Assembly (NCBI GenBank): GCA_964541615.1
Contig: CAZIRA010000110.1
Coordinates: 1 to 8,420 of the forward strand
DNA: 8,420 nucleotides
Direction: 5' to 3'
Origin: UPXZ01 sp964541615
Lineage (GTDB): Bacteria > Bacteroidota > Bacteroidia > Bacteroidales > Paludibacteraceae
Shown here: one piece after another, positions 6,388 through 8,420 of the stretch
Numbering within the stretch: position 1 is the stretch's first letter
Layout of the letters: the number at the start of each line of letters is the position of its first letter
Notes under the pieces: model-generated
The model's input: the letters and a program-made list of their open reading frames with translations, nothing else
Databases searched by the model: none
What the model was told of the DNA's origin: nothing
Made by a program: the position numbers and the translations under genes

Positions 6388-7539
6388 TTAAGAAAATTTT
6401 TCTACATCCTCTTTCGTGATTTTTTGATCACTAAGAATAATTAAACGTTCAACCACATTCCGAAGTTCACGGATATTTCCCGGCCAGGTACGTTCCTGAA
6501 GTGATTTGATAGCTTTTGGGTCAAAAGATTTCAACTGAATGCCCTGCTCGGTGCAGATTTGTTCTGTAAAATAATCAACCAAAAGCGGAATATCTTCCTT
6601 ACGTTCATCCAGCGACGGCACATGAATAGGAATTACGTTCAATCGGTGGAAGAGGTCTTCACGAAAATTACCCTTTTCGATCTCTGCTTTCAGATTTTTA
6701 TTGGTGGCGGCAAATACGCGGACGTTCACTTTAATAATTTTATCGCTTCCTACGCGGGAAACCTCGCTTTCCTGCAATGCACGAAGTACTTTCGTTTGAG
6801 CAGAGAGACTCATATCACCGATTTCATCGAGGAAAATTGTACCGCTGTCAGCTTGTTCAAATTTTCCAATACGCTGTTTGTGTGCAGAGGTAAAAGAACC
6901 TTTTTCGTGTCCGAAAAGCTCGCTTTCAATCAACTCCGACGGAATGGCGGCGCAGTTTACTTCCACAAACGGGTATTGTGAGCGGTTGCTGTTTTCATAA
7001 AGCAGTCGTGCCACAACTTCTTTTCCCGTCCCATTAGCTCCCGTAATCATCACCCGTGCATCGGTAGGAGCTACTTTTTCAATCATTTCACGTACTTTTT
7101 CAATGGCTTGCGATTTTCCGATCATCTGATTTTTCGAAGCTACTTTTTTCTTTAACGTCTTGGTTTCTGTCACCAGATTGCCTTTATCCAGGGCATTCCT
7201 AACTGTAACCAGCATGCGGTTCAGATCTATCGGTTTTTCGATAAAGTCGTAAGCACCTTTTTTGATGCATTCTACTGCTGTTCCTATGTTTCCATGTCCT
7301 GAAATCATCACCACAGGAGCTTCTACTTCTTTTTCATGAAGCTGTTCGAGCAGTTCCATGCCATCCATTTCAGGCATTTTGATGTCTGAAAAAATCAGGT
7401 CAAACTCATCGTTGATGGCTGTGTCCAGCCCAACCCGACCGTTTTCAGCCAGTACAACTTTATGCTTTTCAAACTCCAGAATATCCTTCATCGTATTCCG
7501 AATGCTTCGCTCATCATCGATTACAAGTATTTTTGCCAT
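6388..7539 (-). CDS. Sigma-54-interacting response regulator without DNA-binding domain
   Basis: A 383-residue two-component regulator of the NtrC class. Residues 1-120 are a receiver domain with Asp8/Asp9, phospho-acceptor Asp52 in SDIKMPEMDG, Ser80 and Lys102. Residues about 137-370 are the AAA+ domain: Walker A GANGTGK 167-173, the sigma-54 contact loop as GSFTSA at 214-219 instead of GAFTGA, Walker B TIFLDEIGD 234-242, sensor I AATN 277-280, and sensor II WPGNIRELRNVVERL. The chain ends at EDVEKFS about 13 residues after the AAA+ region, so the Fis-type helix-turn-helix found in NtrC (about 450-470 residues) is absent. From memory of the family, similar short proteins occur widely in Bacteroidota, so this is probably native architecture. 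No histidine kinase is adjacent, so its partner and target promoters are unknown. The ATG at 7539 gives a normal receiver N-terminus (MAKILVIDDE). Confidence 0.94.
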   Translation of the reverse strand: MAKILVIDDERSIRNTMKDILEFEKHKVVLAENGRVGLDTAINDEFDLIFSDIKMPEMDGMELLEQLHEKEVEAPVVMISGHGNIGTAVECIKKGAYDFIEKPIDLNRMLVTVRNALDKGNLVTETKTLKKKVASKNQMIGKSQAIEKVREMIEKVAPTDARVMITGANGTGKEVVARLLYENSNRSQYPFVEVNCAAIPSELIESELFGHEKGSFTSAHKQRIGKFEQADSGTIFLDEIGDMSLSAQTKVLRALQESEVSRVGSDKIIKVNVRVFAATNKNLKAEIEKGNFREDLFHRLNVIPIHVPSLDERKEDIPLLVDYFTEQICTEQGIQLKSFDPKAIKSLQERTWPGNIRELRNVVERLIILSDQKITKEDVEKFS

Positions 7540-7540
7540 A

Positions 7541-7555
7541 ATGATAAAATATCAT
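7541..7555 (-). promoter_or_regulatory. Palindrome directly before the response regulator start codon
   Basis: ATGATA-AAA-TATCAT: a perfect 6-bp stem with a 3-base loop, one base from the ATG at 7539. It could be an operator half-site pair or an RNA hairpin over the initiation region. It consists almost only of A and T, so chance is possible. Confidence 0.35.
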
Positions 7556-7604
7556 ATTTATTTTTCAAATATTTCAGTAGAAACAGGATAAAATATATCG
7601 TTGA

Positions 7605-7612
7605 CAAAGATA
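7605..7612 (-). promoter_or_regulatory. Candidate -7 box for the response regulator gene
   Basis: The minus strand reads TATCTTTG, matching TAnnTTTG, 65 bases upstream of the ATG. No clear TTG -33 element is seen at 19-base spacing. It is the only good match noticed in this intergenic region near the gene. Confidence 0.45.
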
Positions 7613-7779
7613 GTAAAAAAATAGGTCTTACGATTTTGCTTGTTTAAATATGGTTTGATATTCGACTATTTACATAAATTCAGATCTTGCTAACGTAAGT
7701 ACGAATCTAATTCGAAAAGTCAAAATCCATCAGAATCGTAGATTTTAATCTTTGTGAACGAATAATTGATGCTGAGAAT

Positions 7780-7845
7780 CTGTGTATTAAATTTTTTGCC
7801 TTTGCGACTCCCGATACTCGGGATGTTCCATTTGCGTTAAAAATA
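7780..7845. repeat. Probable dispersed intergenic repeat remnant (TTTGCG type) with inner palindrome
   Basis: The block reads TCTGTGTATTAAATTTTTTG, then CCTTTGCGACT, then a palindrome TCCCGA-TAC-TCGGGA (7809-7823), then CCATTTGCGTTAAAAATAAG. TTTGCG occurs at 7801-7806 and again at 7831-7836. Tandem TTTGCG-rich strings next to TTAAA runs are, from memory, a recurrent non-coding repeat in Bacteroidota genomes, as are CCCGATA...TCGGG palindromes. The repeats within the block are seen; the family assignment is inferred. Confidence 0.45.
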
Positions 7846-7871
7846 AGGTTTTCGTAGCAGACTCAAATGAA

Positions 7872-7912
7872 AAAATCGTTTTGAGCAGATTAACATCTCT
7901 CAAAACGATTTT
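7872..7912 (-). terminator. Intrinsic terminator of mscL
   Basis: AAAATCGTTTTGAG (7872-7885) is perfectly complementary to CTCAAAACGATTTT (7899-7912). Inside, AGAT and ATCT add four pairs around a TAAC loop with one bulged base at 7886, giving an 18-bp stem. On the minus strand the second arm runs into six T. It starts 20 bases past the mscL stop codon. The plus-strand side lacks an equally good T run. Confidence 0.88.
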
Positions 7913-7932
7913 AGTACTGAATTTTCAGTCAA

Positions 7933-8367
7933 CTATTTTTTTTCTTTCAAAAGGTCGCGGATTTCACCAAGCAGAGTTTCTTCTTTTGTGGGTTCAGCTG
8001 GTGCTTCAGGAGCAGGTGCTTCTGCTTTTTTCAATTTATTGATACCTTTTACCATCCAGAAAATAACCAAAGCTAACAGCAGGAAGTTAATCAATACTGT
8101 GAAAAAATTACCGTAAGCAAAGATAGTAACATCAGCTACTTTGCGTGCTTCTTCAAGTGGTAGTCCGGCCGGCACAGATCCTTTCATTACCCAATATAAG
8201 CTGGAAAAATCAGGTTTTCCGATGATTGCACCAACTATTGGCATTATTAAGTCATTTATAATACTGTTTACAATAGTACCAAATGCACCACCGATGATAA
8301 CACCGACTGCCAGGTCAATTGCATTGCCTTTTACGGCAAATTCTTTAAATTCTTTTACAAGTCCCAT
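7933..8367 (-). CDS. mscL: Large-conductance mechanosensitive channel MscL
   Basis: A homopentameric inner-membrane channel that opens under membrane tension and releases solutes during hypo-osmotic shock. The product has 144 residues, the usual length. Landmarks: the amphipathic N-terminal helix MGLVKEFKEFAVKGNAIDLA; the pore-lining first membrane helix VGVIIGGAFGTIVNSIINDLIMPIVG; a periplasmic loop with a FSSLYWVMKG-like stretch; the second membrane helix FFTVLINFLLLALVIFWMVKGIN; a Pro/Ala-rich linker (EAPAPEAPAEP); and the C-terminal cytoplasmic bundle helix ETLLGEIRDLLKEKK. The ATG at 8367 matches the family N-terminus; an upstream TTG at 8373 is in frame but less likely. It ends at a strong terminator, so it appears to be its own transcription unit, separate from the response regulator gene. 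Confidence 0.97.
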   Translation of the reverse strand: MGLVKEFKEFAVKGNAIDLAVGVIIGGAFGTIVNSIINDLIMPIVGAIIGKPDFSSLYWVMKGSVPAGLPLEEARKVADVTIFAYGNFFTVLINFLLLALVIFWMVKGINKLKKAEAPAPEAPAEPTKEETLLGEIRDLLKEKK

Positions 8368-8401
8368 AAGCAATTTATTTTAAAATGTTAAATAATTGTT
8401 A

Positions 8402-8409
8402 CAAAAATA
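8402..8409 (-). promoter_or_regulatory. Candidate -7 box for mscL
   Basis: The minus strand reads TATTTTTG, matching TAnnTTTG, 34 bases before the mscL ATG. It is embedded in the same 14 bases (TTTCTATTTTTGTA) as the hutH candidate. The -33 region falls outside the window. Confidence 0.55.
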
Positions 8410-8420
8410 GAAATTATTCT

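Larger units (their letters stand above)
7540..7932. other. 393-base non-coding region between mscL and the response regulator
   Basis: I see no gene here. In order of minus-strand transcription it holds the mscL terminator (7872-7912), a block of probable dispersed repeat with an inner palindrome (about 7780-7845), an AT-rich stretch with only small chance-level hairpins such as CGAAT-CTA-ATTCG at 7702-7714, a -7 box candidate (7605-7612), and a hairpin touching the start codon (7541-7555). Confidence 0.75.

Noticed and set aside
6357..6390. Truncation of the response regulator by repeat insertion
   Set aside because: The end EDVEKFS resembles the natural C-terminus of short Bacteroidota relatives as I recall them, and no Fis-like sequence was recognised downstream.
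6559..6981. Plus-strand open frame of 140 codons opposite the AAA+ domain
   Set aside because: It is a shadow of the conserved Walker B and sensor region on the minus strand.
7627..7699. CTTACG and CGTAAG pair separated by about 60 bases
   Set aside because: Six-base complementarity at that distance is expected by chance in AT-rich non-coding DNA.

Overview
The window looks like a chromosomal segment of a member of the Bacteroidota. Three upstream regions carry a TAnnTTTG-type -7 box, the start codons mostly lack strong Shine-Dalgarno sequences, and the Fis-less sigma-54 response regulator is of a type I associate with this phylum. A finer placement (Bacteroidales or a relative) would be a guess. 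All seven genes lie on the minus strand, so transcription runs from high to low coordinates. I see no convincing plus-strand gene, no RNA gene, no CRISPR array and no complete insertion sequence.

In order of transcription: mscL (mechanosensitive channel) at 8367-7933 ends at a strong intrinsic terminator. A 393-base non-coding stretch follows, with repeat debris and the promoter region of the next gene. Then come a sigma-54-interacting response regulator (7539-6388), rpiB (6277-5819), thiL (5744-4719) and a MATE-family exporter (4584-3262). After a 166-base spacer with its own promoter candidate come hutH (histidine ammonia-lyase, 3095 into the gap) and hutU (urocanate hydratase, 1487 to the window edge). 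A run of 100 N at 1490-1589, a scaffold gap, hides the hutH/hutU junction. hutU is cut off by the start of the window.

Functionally, hutH and hutU are the first two steps of histidine degradation (histidine to urocanate to imidazolonepropionate), and the later steps are expected beyond the left edge. rpiB (pentose phosphate pathway) and thiL (thiamine diphosphate synthesis) are housekeeping enzymes with no obvious tie to the response regulator or exporter, so that run is probably a loose series of co-oriented genes.

The genes themselves are ordinary. The least expected signal is between them. A family of short GC-rich palindromes occupies each of the three junctions from the response regulator to the exporter, and at each junction a copy ends within about a dozen bases of the next start codon and supplies a purine-rich run there. 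At rpiB two copies face each other. A second kind of repeat, with a different palindrome apparently set inside it, lies between mscL and the response regulator. I found no convincing evidence of a new multi-gene system.
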